In this document: positions 20,621-30,341 of the stretch, piece after piece
How positions within the stretch are numbered: the stretch's first letter is position 1
How the letters are laid out: each line of letters opens with the position of its first letter
Assembly: GCA_029204225.1 (NCBI GenBank)
Contig: MU835773.1
Location: forward strand, 1-36,451
Reading direction: 5' to 3'
Length of the DNA stretch: 36,451 nucleotides
Origin: Diphasiastrum complanatum
Lineage: Eukaryota > Streptophyta > Lycopodiopsida > Lycopodiales > Lycopodiaceae
Notes under the pieces: model-generated
What the model saw: the letters and a program-made list of their open reading frames with translations, nothing else
Database searches by the model: none
What the model was told of the DNA's origin: nothing
Program-made: the position numbers and the translations under genes

Positions 20621-22133
20621 AGTTGAGACAGAAATCTGAAAGCCACTAGTTGTCGACATGCAAAAAAGCATGCAACAATGAGAAGATGTGTTGTGCCTTG
20701 ACTAAGTTTATTTAGCAGCTATCTCATGTCATTGTAGCCCAATGAGATTATATTACTACTACATCAAAGGTCGGTGAAACTCATGAAGCAGAAGACAATC
20801 AAGTCAATTTTGAAGTCAAAGCAATAGAATCTGATAGACGAGCAACCTTTTGTTTCCAACGTTGATGAGGAACCAAACCTCTCTCATGAGGACTTGACAT
20901 CCCACTCTGCTATTCTGGTAGGGGCATGACATTCATCTCCATGTCAGATCTCATAGAAATGCTAGCCTCAATAGCTTCCTTGTCTAACAATCATCTATCT
21001 TAGGTTCCATGTTAGACTTCATAGAAATGCTAGCCTCAATAGCTTCCCTGTCCGATAATCATCTTTCTTAGGTTACAGATAATTTGAACATAAAATTTTA
21101 AGAGGCAACATCTCAGTGTGCTGATCCACTATAGAAGAATGCCTTCTTAATAGGTTTTGTGGCTTTTGAATAATATGTACATAAGTAGCTGTAAATTTTA
21201 AACTCCTCATAATGAGGATATACTATTGATAAGAGCTAACATGCTAATTTTAGGGGTACAAAAATCCAATGCTACAGTTAGGGTTTGGCGATAAGTTAGG
21301 GTGATCTCACACCATTCCTTACAAGGGATATGTAGTAGATATCATCACATCCATACTTTTGATCAAGCTGAAGATATTGCCCACAATTGAGAATCTACCA
21401 CAACCTCATTGGACTACTCACTTCACAAACACAACCCTCAGCCATTTACCAATTTAGCTTTTTAAAAGGTCATTCGTGAAGTGATGTCTTGATTTCAAAT
21501 ATGATACCATGTTTTGAAAGCACACACCAGCTACCTCTTACGCAAACACCTTTTCCTTCAGGAGCCCTATTATATAAGGTGTTAGGATTGTCCATGAATT
21601 CTTGGTCAGAATTTGTTTTAGCCAAATAGATTTGATGGCAATGACAAGATAGCCGTCTATACTAAAAAGCTTATTTATATTTTAGCCACTCTACCAATGT
21701 TGAAGAATTATAGGACAAGTCATACTAAGAGACGGAGATCAAAATGGCCAAATGGAAGGGACAATGAAATTCCCAAATAAAAGAAAAAACTCATACCCTC
21801 TCTGTACACATCTGAATGAGGGCAACGTCCACCCACACTCATCCCCTTGCCAATCCCCAAAATTGCAGTTCAGCTTGCTATTACTCCTGACATGATTGCT
21901 TTTTGTGTGCCTCCATTTTTCTCTCTCTTGATGAAAGAGCCTCTGGCCCCTACGATCATGGTGTGAGATGGCTTAATTTTTTCGGGTAAAAATGATGTCT
22001 AAAAAAGTTATCTATTGTCCTATATGTTAGATATTCGAGATGCAAGATGTGCGAGATTGGCCGCCATCCGAATCATCGGCCGCCACCCAAATCGGCCGTC
22101 ATTGCCTGTCAAGAATGGGCACACGTTACTAGT
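20621..22133. other. Spacer with one short tandem duplication
   Basis: No gene recognised. Apart from the duplication near 20938-21076, the sequence is AT-rich with no long frame, no LTR ends and no clear transposon motif. Confidence 0.35.
20938..21076. repeat. Two-copy tandem duplication, ~71 bp unit
   Basis: The phrase CATAGAAATGCTAGCCTCAA then TAGCTTCC(T/C)TGTC and AATCATCT(A/T)TCTTAGGTT occurs twice, offset by about 71 bp, with a few differences. A local duplication. Confidence 0.8.
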
Positions 22134-22134
22134 G

Positions 22135-22195
<61 letters not shown>

Positions 22196-22212
22196 GTATA
22201 CGTACATATATA

Positions 22213-22253
<41 letters not shown>

Positions 22254-22298
22254 GTATACATATATACATATACATATATATATACACGTATATATATG
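22134..22298. repeat. Compound TA / CA / TG microsatellite
   Basis: Alternating runs of TA, CA and TG over about 165 bp, with GTATACGTAC-type interruptions. It directly borders the GTCGC-rich CACTA end. Frames crossing it read Tyr-Ile or His-Thr runs and are not genes. The tract may mark where the left part of the CACTA element was lost. Confidence 0.95.
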
Positions 22299-22806
22299 TC
22301 GCTCTAACGTCGCTTAAACGTCGCTCTTCTTTTTCGTCGCCTAGCGACATTCAGTAATCGTTGCCAAACCGTCGCTATAAAAAAACTATTCCTCGGCTTT
22401 CACAGTCTGCTAATTAATTACAGCGTCGCTGATGACAGTTCAGAGAAGAGACGGTTAAGCGTCGCTTTTCTGTCGCTCAGGTTGATCGTCGCACAGCGAC
22501 GTTACTGGAAGCGTCGCTAATTCTTCATTTTTTCATAAATTGTTTTTGGTGCCAAACGTCGCGCATGGTGACAATTAGTAATTACTGTCGCTAGATATCA
22601 GAAAAGCGATGCTTATTCATTGCAAACTGCAATGTCTCAAAGCGTCGGATATGTTATGTCACACAATGACGAGTAAGGTATCGTAAAGCGACGTTTAGTT
22701 GCGACAGTTAACAAATGATATATTTGTCGCTATAATAAGCGATGTTTATGTTTTACTAAATAAATGTTGCAAACTTTTGTCGCTATAATCATTTTTTGTA
22801 ATAGTG
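22299..22806. mobile_element. CACTA element terminus with GTCGC subterminal repeats
   Basis: The block ends ...ATTTTTTGTAATAGTG at 22806; read inward on the minus strand it is CACTATTACAAAAAATGA, then TTATAGCGAC. That is the terminal design of plant CACTA elements (CACTA + A-rich TIR + GCGAC subterminal motif). About 18 copies of GTCGC or its complement lie in the 500 bp inside the end, in both orientations, as expected of transposase-binding subterminal repeats. No coding part and no matching left end were found in the window; the TA/CA microsatellite lies where the interior should begin. It is probably a truncated or non-autonomous element. Confidence 0.7.
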
Positions 22807-23501
22807 TAACTGCAGCAAAGTCAAGCAGATCGGGTGCAGCGGAAGACCAAGAACCAGAGATTCAACGGTCAGAAGTAGAATCAAGCTGACAAGGAGCTCA
22901 TCAGAAGGATGGATGTTAGGTGATCCGTCTAAATCACAAGTTTCTTCAACCACCAATGGCAAGGTGGAAGTCTTGGTCATATCATCTTGCAAGTCACCGA
23001 ATTTAATGGAGGACCATAATAGCCTACCGGTCTATTTTGTGGAAAATCCTAAGGGGCATATGTTACCGATGTATACATATCAACTTCGAGGTGATGGCAT
23101 ACTGCACTCCATAAGATGCTATGGATGCAAAGAAAAACATCGTCGCACCGAATGTCCACATGGAGGGGATCCATCAACATTTGATCTCTCATGTTCACAA
23201 TGTGGGGGGTTAACCAACCATGCTGAGATTGTCCGATGCACAATCCACAATTAGCCATGAGGCATTTGGCCTATGTAGACCGACATGCACTTGTGGTGGC
23301 CATTCCACCTCTCGATAAATTGCAGAATAAAAGAAAAATCTTAGTGCCACCGGGCTATGAAATGAGTAAGGAAGAAGGCAATTCAACAAAAGTTCCAAGG
23401 TTCACAGACACACCCACACGGGCAAAAGGACAATGACATCACAAAAAACAGAGCTGGTAGAATTGATCAAGTCAATGATAGAAAATGCTAAAAAAGAATA
23501 A
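22805..23501 (+). pseudogene. Cysteine-rich coding region cut by the CACTA end
   Basis: The frame is open from the CACTA terminus (its TAG closes the frame upstream) to 23254. It shows SSSEGWMLGDPSKSQV, LPVYFVENPKGHMLP, then CYGCKEKHRRTEC and CSQCGGLTNHAEIVRC. The cysteine/histidine pattern looks metal-binding: C-x2-C-x3-H-x4-C, one residue short of the retroviral knuckle, followed by a second CxxC. A frame change near 23236 continues with MHNPQLAMRHLAYVDR and KILVPPGYEMSKEE to 23436. A third frame, starting at an overlapping ATGA, gives MTSQKTELVELIKSM and ends at 23501. I do not recognise the family. A gag-like or other retroelement protein is possible, as is a host gene interrupted by the CACTA insertion. 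Confidence 0.4.
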
Positions 23502-24006
23502 TTAAATTTAGCAGTTTTGTAAAATTTTTCCTAAAACATCCTTTTGTGCATAAAAATCTTCACAAAAATACAAACACATGTATTTTGACACAAAAAATCT
23601 GTACACCATGTCCAAAGGAATTAAACTGTTCAATAGAAAACACCATTGCGAGTAGAATGAGAAACATTGCGAGGTTCTCCTCCCTCTCCTTGGCCATAGG
23701 TTCAATGCTAAGAATTACGCTGAAGTTATTAGGGGTGCTGTAAAAAAAGAGCCAAAATAAAATATTATTGCAGATATATTTGAAAGCCGGAGCCTACCAA
23801 GGAACAATGTCGAATAATTGTTGAAGTTGTGGGGGGAGGGGAGTGGGAAACATCCACATCGCTTGTGTTGTTAGTTTGCGAATCTTTCAGGCCAGAATCT
23901 TTGGGTTGGTTTTGGGTGGGCCGAAAACTTTCCTCGATTGGGTTGCGCTATTTGGCAAAAGCTCTGATCGCCTCCTTACATTGAGAACTAACTTAACCAG
24001 TTTTAG
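23502..24006. other. Spacer, no gene seen
   Basis: No recognisable coding segment or transposon end. A short G-rich patch (23832-23845) was noted without interpretation. Confidence 0.35.
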
Positions 24007-24109
24007 GAGGGATTTTGATACGGCAGCGTATCAGAATCCCTGTTAAAAATAGTTAATTTAACTTAACCATTTTTGATAGGGATTTCGATACGCCGTATCG
24101 AAATCCCTC
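24007..24109. repeat. 101-bp foldback whose arms are themselves palindromes
   Basis: 24078-24108 is a perfect palindrome with a single central base: AGGGATTTCGATACG, C, CGTATCGAAATCCCT. 24008-24041 is a near-perfect hairpin of the same sequence (AGGGATTTTGATACG, GCAG, CGTATCAGAATCCCT). The two halves of the whole block are also inverted repeats of each other over about 48 bp, including GTTAAAAATAGTTAA against TTAACCATTTTTGAT. The structure is therefore a foldback made of two foldbacks. It is non-coding and MITE-like, with no clear target duplication. Confidence 0.75.
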
Positions 24110-24244
24110 TTCAAGCCATCTTGAAAAGCGTTGTAAAATGCGTATGGCCTGGCAAAACCTGTTGATGGCTGGGACCGAGCAAACAAATGGTGATAAAGCA
24201 TAGTACCACTGAAGGATCACTGACAAGTATTGACAATGATACCA

Positions 24245-24563
24245 TGTATAAAACTTGGCCCACTGGCCACGCACGCGTGTGGGCTGCGTGTTGGGATCCC
24301 ACTCCCAACCGCCTAGCCACCCGCAGACCTCTCATCCCCAAAACTAGTACCAAGGGATAGGAGTCAATGTGCAACAACCGTTTATAAGCAGGAAGAACCA
24401 ATGACCCGAACAACTTATGGGACAATTCCTGAGGACCCCAACGCATGCAGGCAGCCGCACAGATAGGCATGCGAACTGTGTGTCGCTTGACAACACAGCC
24501 TTGCAACACCCCCACTCAAGCAAGCACAGTCAAAAGTACCTCCCCCTACTGGCTCTGATACCA
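24245..24563 (-). mobile_element. TRIM-like miniature LTR element, second copy
   Basis: Minus strand order: PBS TGGTATCAGAGCC (24563-24551), a tiny internal region ending in the purine tract GAGTGGGGG (24517-24509), then an LTR starting TGTTGCAAGG at 24508 and ending TTTTATACA at 24245. The internal region is 55 bp. It shares CAGAGCCAGT(A/G)GGGG and TGTGCTTGCTTGAGTGGGGG with the element at 34387-35109, and the LTRs share CTATCCCTTGGTAC(T/C)AG and GGGTGGCTAGGCG. After the LTR end the sequence again reads TGGTATCA, like the start of another PBS. It encodes no protein and must rely on other elements for mobility. Its 5' LTR is replaced by an unrelated LTR (24567-24734). Confidence 0.65.
24551..24563 (-). 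other. Primer-binding site (initiator tRNA-Met type)
   Basis: Minus strand TGGTATCAGAGCC, the standard plant copia/TRIM primer-binding site complementary to the 3' end of initiator tRNA-Met. It lies three bases after the LTR ending CCGCA. Confidence 0.8.
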
Positions 24564-24566
24564 TAT

Positions 24567-24734
24567 TGCGGAACGAGAGAGAGAGAGTGACAAGAGAATA
24601 TATTGATCGTCGTTAATGAGAGCAATAGCTCTTACATGTAGAGTAGTGTGCGAGAGAGAAATAGAGGTATCTCTCTTTGTATGTGGCAGAGGTACGACGG
24701 TTGGGACCCAAAGTGGTCCACGTGGCATATAACA
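24567..24734 (-). repeat. Short LTR (168 bp) next to the PBS, unlike the TRIM LTR
   Basis: Minus strand starts TGTTATATGCCACGTGG and ends TCTCGTTCCGCA, i.e. TG...CA, three bases before the PBS. It carries CT-rich runs and no similarity to the TRIM LTR at 24245-24508. Its position is that of a 5' LTR, so the element appears chimeric. Confidence 0.55.
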
Positions 24735-25960
24735 GTCCTTTAGACATTTAGACTATACATTATATTTAACAAGTATCATTGAAGTATCCCCGATACACAG
24801 CTCGAGATGAGGTCCTCAATGATTAGAAAGATTTCTGTCAGAGTTGCAACCTTGACTTGTAGCGTAGCTAACTGATGGGAAAAAAAACTGTGTGCTTAAT
24901 CTTTGACGCTCACTGTGAACGCAAAATGTTTTGCCAATGATTTGGAGCCATTCTGGTTCAGAATTCAAGCTACTCATAACATTTACGACGACATCGTGCT
25001 GAAGTGCGATCCGGCTATTGGTCTCGCTTTGCCCTTCTGACTGTAGACTGGCTCGCTCTATCTGCCATTCATGGCGGCTAGTTGATTAATCTCTGTCCCT
25101 GAATTCTCCAAGCACATACATGCAGGTCTATCTTTTTCCATGGCTGGCGGCTATACTGGCCGCATACCGGTCTTCTCACAGAGTTTACTATCAGGCTATT
25201 ATATTAACGTGGCTACAACACGTTATGTATGAATGCATCTTTTTTCAACGACTCAGATTTATGATTCAACCAGATCTATGGTAACAAAGCTCTCAATTTT
25301 CAGAGCTCTCTCATCTCCTAACAGTATAACATTTTTCAGAAGACATAGTCTGAAAACGTGATAACAATTTCTAGAGTATGACATTCTCAGTCTAACAATG
25401 TGACAACGACCTCTCAAAAAGGAAAATTCATTGACAACAGCCTCGCCATGTCTATAATTTATAGCACAGATGCAACAACAACAACAACAATTGGCAAAAC
25501 TTCGACCCTCCTCATACTTCTGAACGGAAAATTCTCCAACACTCTTAGCAATGGATTAATAGAACTATTCTCTCATAGCAATAATGACAACAATCAAAGT
25601 CAGACTAGCAGCATCTCGAATTTAGACTATTTGATAACAGTCTCTCAAAATCTTGGCAGTATTTCAATCAACCCAGGATCTCAGAAGCTCTCTCTCCCTA
25701 CCTACGATCTTGATTCAACAATATTTCGAGTTCATCATTCTCCCACACAATGACTCTCACAAGCAATTTTTAACAAGAATTGGAAGTCAATCTCATTTTT
25801 GTGACAGAGATAACATCCTCAGTAACAAGCAACGTCTCACAGATTCGGCCACCGGAGCATAGTAGCGGCTCCCGTGGTGCATGCTTGCATAGCTAAGGCA
25901 ATTCACAGTTTTCAATGGTAGATGGCCATCATGGCATTGTCAATATGGATGAAAGTGTAG
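24735..25960. other. Spacer, no gene seen
   Basis: A 117-codon plus-strand frame at 25400-25753 is Ser/Thr/Asn-rich, with a short ACA/ACG repeat (TTTTTIG), and has no recognisable motif. It may be chance. Frequent AACA(A/G)T-CTCTCA phrases around 25300-25800 suggest a faint degenerate repeat. Nothing else supported. Confidence 0.35.
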
Positions 25961-26371
25961 ATCAACACAAAAAGAGACCACAAAAAGAGACCAGCTTCAC
26001 CATCTTTTCCGTCCCCACCTCCCTCTTCTCGTCCTCGTCGTGAATCTACAGTTGATAGTACATCTCTTCCTCACCCTGCACCTACAGTTGATCGTACATC
26101 TCTTCCTCAATATGCACCGTATCGTCCTCCACGACGTCATACACCAGTCCCTTCCTCTCCTTTGTCACCTTTGCAAACTCCTATACAACCATCCTCTAGT
26201 GTACCATGTCAAGGTTGTGGATGTTTGTATGTGCAGAGTGCAGGCCTTTCTCGTCATCAAAATGCATGTATCACTTTTCTGCAACGAGCTTCCCTTTTAG
26301 CAACACCACGCATCTCTCATCATGCTCCTTTTTCACCTCCGGGGCTTGGGCACACAATCTTGATATTTTGA
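25961..26371 (+). pseudogene. Pro/Ser-rich segment with a C2HC-type zinc finger, transposase N-terminus?
   Basis: The frame is open from 25961 to 26371 with no ATG at the start. The first 70 residues are Pro/Ser/Arg-rich and include a 14-residue tandem duplication (TVDSTSLPHPAP / TVDRTSLPQYAP). Then comes PCQGCGCLYVQSAGLSRHQNAC, which fits a C-x2-C-x12-H-x4-C finger with a GLxxHxxxC core, and a Leu-rich helix. A finger of this form preceded by low-complexity sequence is often the N-terminus of Plavaka/KDZ-like TNP2 transposases, so I suspect a fragment of one. No catalytic part follows. A zinc-finger host protein is the alternative. Confidence 0.35.
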
Positions 26372-26558
26372 GCTCCTTTTATCTTGCTTTTCCTCGTCCT
26401 TGCCTTTATGCCCGCATTCCAATTGCACTTCGCCTGGACGTACAAAGAGCTCTTCGGCTGCCTTTAGCCCATTTAGCTACCAACCTTTATTTTCATATTA
26501 TCCATTTCATTAGTCGTTCACTTCAGAGTAGGAAAACGATGATATTTAGTAGATCTAG

Positions 26559-26732
26559 ACACTTGTTGGTCCTAGTAATCGAACTCGTGCTAAAGTAAAC
26601 AATCTCGAAGCTCTTGGTATTCATTTGGAGGAAGGTGGTATTCTTGTCAATAGTGAAGAAGAAGACGCTTCTACAACATCTTCAGGATCTTCTTTGTGGT
26701 TCACAGGGGGATACAAATGGCTACAAGAGTGA
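26559..26732 (+). pseudogene. Short coding-like tail, unknown
   Basis: A 57-codon frame reads LVGPSNRTRAKVNNLEAL, then HLEEGGILVNSEEEDAS and ends GGYKWLQE at a TGA. The acidic Ser/Glu stretch and clean end look like a protein C-terminus. It follows the zinc-finger fragment on the same strand by about 190 bp and could be part of the same former gene. No family recognised. Confidence 0.25.
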
Positions 26733-28474
26733 AAGTCCCATGTAAATTTTTTTGTATGTTGGTAGCGCAAGAAGCATAAATATCTGGACATTTTGCGAAA
26801 GGCTACCATTTGATTTTGTAAAATACATGAAATCAAGACATTTTGGTGTATAATTTATTGTGTTGAAATGCATCTTTTTGAAAATAGAGCAAATTTTAAT
26901 ATGTTTCAATTTTTTGTTATTTTATTTTAAATTTCATTATGAAAAGTGACTGACAAACCAAGTCCTTTTCAAAGTTCAAAAATCTTGAAAATGTGCAAAA
27001 TCACCCCTTTTTTGTTGTTTTTCAAACATGCTTTATATGTGCGCAAGGTGTGTTTGAAAAGCACCCTAATTTAAGACACTTTTTGAGGGAATTTAGGGGA
27101 ATATTCCAAAATGTTCTCTTTTGGTTGCAAAGTTTCTCATTTGACTTGCAATGGTGTTAAAACCTTAAAAATTAAAAATCTCCATCACGTAAATAAATTA
27201 CATGAATATTTATCACTTCAAATAGTCTAAATTAACTTCTAAGAAATAAGTCATAGAATACATTCAAAACATTATATGCAAAATCTAAAAAATTTGAAAA
27301 ACACTGAAAATATTTTTGATATTATTTTTTTGCGATTCAAATTCCATGCAGTTTTCACTAACTCCTCTCAAGTCAGTGCTTCATACATTATCAAGAGTCT
27401 CAATTTCAATTGATGACGTTGGTGACTCATCATCTTCGTCAGAATCTACAGGTAGTTTCTCATATGAGTCAACATCCAGTGCTAGCAAATTTTTTAACTT
27501 TGTGACATTGCTTCCATGTAAGATTGATATTGTTGACTTTCGTAAATGATTGTGTGAACGCGTTTGAGAGCGTTATGACATACTTTAGTTGTTTTCAAAA
27601 AATAAGAACAACTTTTCAAATCAGGCTTTATAGTCGAACACATATAGTGATTCTGATCATGTTTTGTCTATGAAAAAAAGTGTTTGAATATATTTGAATT
27701 CAATATGGCTTAGTTGTTGCAAACAACTGAAAATTCACAACAAACTATGTTCCACACTTTGTGAATTTCATGCGCTTACCTTTTAAGCTCGCCATGTGAA
27801 ACTCGGCCTTGAAAAAGGCCATGTGCCCATCCTTGCTCCACATCTTGCCTTGCCCTCCTCTTGTGCCGACCTTAGCTTGATATGTGGGTGCGGCTTGGCT
27901 CATGGGCATGAACCTAACTCAGAAACCACTAGTGGCCTCAGGCACCAAGGCAGAACACATTGATTTTTTTGGAGAAAAAAATGGCATGAATGCCCATTGC
28001 CTTGAGCAGAGGCTCGGCAAGTTGGAGCCATTTAGCCACTTGTTCAACACTAGTGAGAGCCAGGAAATCGTGTTCGAGAGAAACAGTCCTTTGAACCAAC
28101 GATCAGTGTGAGATAGAAATTTCAGAATCAGTAGAAGACATTTTCGTAAGCTAAAACGGAAGTGAGATTGGGTATTTAGAAGGTTGCTTGAAAGTTCAAA
28201 AAATTATTTTTAGGAAAACATTTGCAAGACCTTTGCTAGCATTGGTGACAAATGAGTCAAATTTCGGGCTTATATAGAGGATTTTGGATAGCCTAGTAAT
28301 TTTTGACCCCTTTTTAATTTGAAAAATAACATTTTCCTTCTTCTGTTTTTGAGCTAATGACTTTTTTGAACTTTGCTCATCTTTTTCCAACATTTTTCTT
28401 TTCAATGTCTTTAAAAAACAATATAAGTAGTGAAAAAACAACAAAATAGAGAAATCAAAAATAAAAATATGTCA
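26733..28474. other. AT-rich spacer, no gene supported
   Basis: About 1.7 kb with no recognisable gene. Small frames at 27316-27549 (with a Ser-rich DDVGDSSSSSESTGS) and 27884-28111 have no known motifs. The region may contain LTR sequence of the gypsy-like relic that follows, but I found no TG...CA ends with a duplicate. Confidence 0.35.
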
Positions 28475-28646
28475 GATTGGAAAGCAGGAGGATCATGCTA
28501 CCAAAACTTGCGTAATCGCTCCCATTCATTGGTGTATCAAAATGAATTCCATCAAGATGTTCCAAAACCACTACTCCATAAGATAAGATCTCCTTGACAC
28601 GATATGGTTCTTCAACTATGAAGTTAATTTTTCCCTTAATGGTTCA
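28475..28646 (-). pseudogene. Gypsy-like pol C-terminal tail relic
   Basis: Minus strand, one frame: GKINFIVEEPYRVKEILS, then GVVVLEHLDGIHFDTPMN and GSDYASFG, then a stop. This matches the end of Ty3/gypsy pol after integrase (family pattern GKFxxxWEGPYxVxxxLxxGAYxLxxLDG...PxNxxxLKxY). The Trp and Gly of WEGP are changed (VEEP). It lies just left of copia-3. A gag-like relic of the same orientation lies just right of it, so copia-3 may have inserted into a reduced gypsy-type element. Only the tail is here. Confidence 0.5.
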
Positions 28647-28702
28647 TCATCAGACTCCTCATATCCTTTCCACACTACATCATCCATAGCATGTTACACA
28701 GT

Positions 28703-28947
28703 TGAAGTACTTAGTAGATATAGAATCTAAGAGCAACATTCAGAAGGCATACAATATTGAATGAAGCCATGAGACTAGTCATCAGAATCTTCAGACAACT
28801 GAAGTACATTCAAATTGAAAACTATGCAGTAGTACATGTGTATTTATTGATTGACTCAGCCTCTCAAAAGATGACACGTGGCAAAGACACCACGTTCCCA
28901 TGATGCAATTCTGTTTTCAGTTGATGTAGATTTTCCACTAACTAACA
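28703..28947 (-). repeat. 3' LTR of copia-3 (245 bp)
   Basis: Minus strand TGTTAGTTAGTGG ... ACTAAGTACTTCA. It matches 34198-35184 once the TRIM is removed: shared pieces include CTAGTCATCAG, ACATTCAAATTGAAAACTAT and GTATTTATTGATTGACTCAG (plus strand). The minus strand has AATAAATACACATG, a candidate TATA-like or poly(A) motif. Confidence 0.9.
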
Positions 28948-28960
28948 CTTCCCCTTCAGC
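28948..28960 (-). other. Polypurine tract of copia-3
   Basis: Minus strand CTGAAGGGGAAG immediately before the 3' LTR start TGTTAG. Purine-rich and correctly placed for plus-strand priming. Confidence 0.75.
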
Positions 28961-28969
28961 GCACTTCTG

Positions 28970-29611
28970 TCAGTAATTTTTCTCTGATGAAATGTTGTTG
29001 AATGTCTTATGGTTTGTTCTAGAATGATAGACTAAGTTTTTTGCTAAAGCAATACAGCGAATGTTATCACAGTACGTAACAGTTGCTTTGGTTTGTTCAA
29101 AACCAATTTCTTTCATTAAGTTTCTTAATGAGATGGTCTCTTTAGCTGCATGTGTTGTAGCCATCTATTCAGCTTCTGTACTGGACAATGCAATTGAACT
29201 TTGCTTTTTACTGCTCCAGCTGACACAACTTGAATTTAGCAAGAAAATATAGCCTGATGTAGACTTTCTGTCTTCCTTGTTACCTCCCCAATCTGCATCT
29301 AAATATCCTTGGAGTATATTTTGATTTGTCGTAGCTTTGTAGCTTATGCACCAGGTTTTGGTTTCTTGAAGATATCTGTATACTCTTTTGACTCCTGCCC
29401 AATGCATTTTCATTGGCTTTGACATGTGCTGAGCTAATGTTCTGACTACGTTGGCTATGTTTGGACGTGTTCTAGTTACCAGATAGATAAGTCTGCCTAT
29501 TATTCTTTGATAATTATCTTTGATGTCCGGATATGGCACTTCATCTGCTAATTCTCCTTCTATTGAAGGTGTTCCAAGTGGACTAAATTTTCCCATGCCA
29601 TAGTCTCTCAA
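28970..29611 (-). pseudogene. Copia-3 RNase H domain
   Basis: From 29611: YPDIKDNYQRIIGRLIYL and TRTRPNIANVVRTLAQHM, then GYLDADWGGNKEDRKSTSG (catalytic Asp) and SSIALSSTEAE (catalytic Glu), all in one frame for 148 residues. After a shift at 29165 the next frame has THAAKETISLRNLMKEIG, CDNIRCIALAKN and NHKTFNNIS. The last block diverges from the usual RTKHIDI, and the frame ends near 28970, just before the PPT. This is the least damaged domain of the element. It would degrade the RNA strand during reverse transcription. Confidence 0.85.
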
Positions 29612-30315
29612 GATATTCTCTGTGTATGATTGTTGACTGATTGTAATTGTCCTTTTGTTTCGATTTCTTGAGACACTTAGACCCAGGAACCGATGGAATT
29701 CGAATTTCCTGTAATCCGCATATCATCGACATAAACTGCAATGATGCATGTTTCTGCATTCCTTTTGTAGATGTAAAGGCTACGGTCAGTCTCACATCCT
29801 ACACATCCTATATGTAATAGGTAAGCATCCAGCTTCAAATACCATGCTCTAGACGACTTTTTCAATCCATAAATAGATTTCTGCAACCTACAAACTTGAT
29901 CTTTCCTTGAATGTACAGTGCCTTGTGGTGACTCCATGAAAATGTCTTCCTCTGAGTCTCGATTTAGGATTGATGTGGTTACATCCATATGTTGAATGTC
30001 CAAATCTTGTACTGCTGCTATGGATAGTATTATTTTGATATTAGTCAGCCTTGCAACAGGAGAAAAGACTTCTTTGTAATCTATGCTCTCTCTTTGTATG
30101 TATCCCTTAGCAACTAATCTGACTTTATAATGCTAAAGTGTTGCATTTTGCTTGAGTTTGGTTTTGAAGACCCATTTATTTTGAACTATGGTCCTGCCCT
30201 CTGGTCTGTTTACAATTGTCCATGTGTTGTTTTTCCTTAAGGCTTCAAGATCTTCATTTATTGTCTTTTTCCAATACTCAACTTCAGGTCTTTCGATAGC
30301 TTCTTCTAATGTCAA
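29612..30315 (-). pseudogene. Copia-3 reverse transcriptase (broken)
   Basis: From 30315: EVEYWKKTINEDLEALRKN and NKWVFKTKLKQNATL, then an in-frame TAG. The same frame resumes with KVRLVAKGYIQRESIDY and FSPVARLTNIKIIL. From 30003: DIQHMDVTTSILNRDSEED (first catalytic Asp in a changed context; the usual form is QMDVKTAFLNG), RLQKSIYGLKKSSRAWY, and IIAVYVDDMRITGNS with the YVDD pair. A frameshift near 29677 leads to further RT-like sequence and then to RNase H. Several substitutions at normally invariant positions suggest long decay. Confidence 0.85.
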
Positions 30316-30341
30316 CGGGTCATTATCTATACTTTCTTGTG

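Noticed and set aside
22015-22350. Frames rich in Tyr, Ile, His and Thr on both strands
   Set aside because: They are translations of the TA/CA microsatellite.
27884-28111. 75-codon plus-strand frame
   Set aside because: No recognisable domain, ordinary composition, no splice or promoter support.
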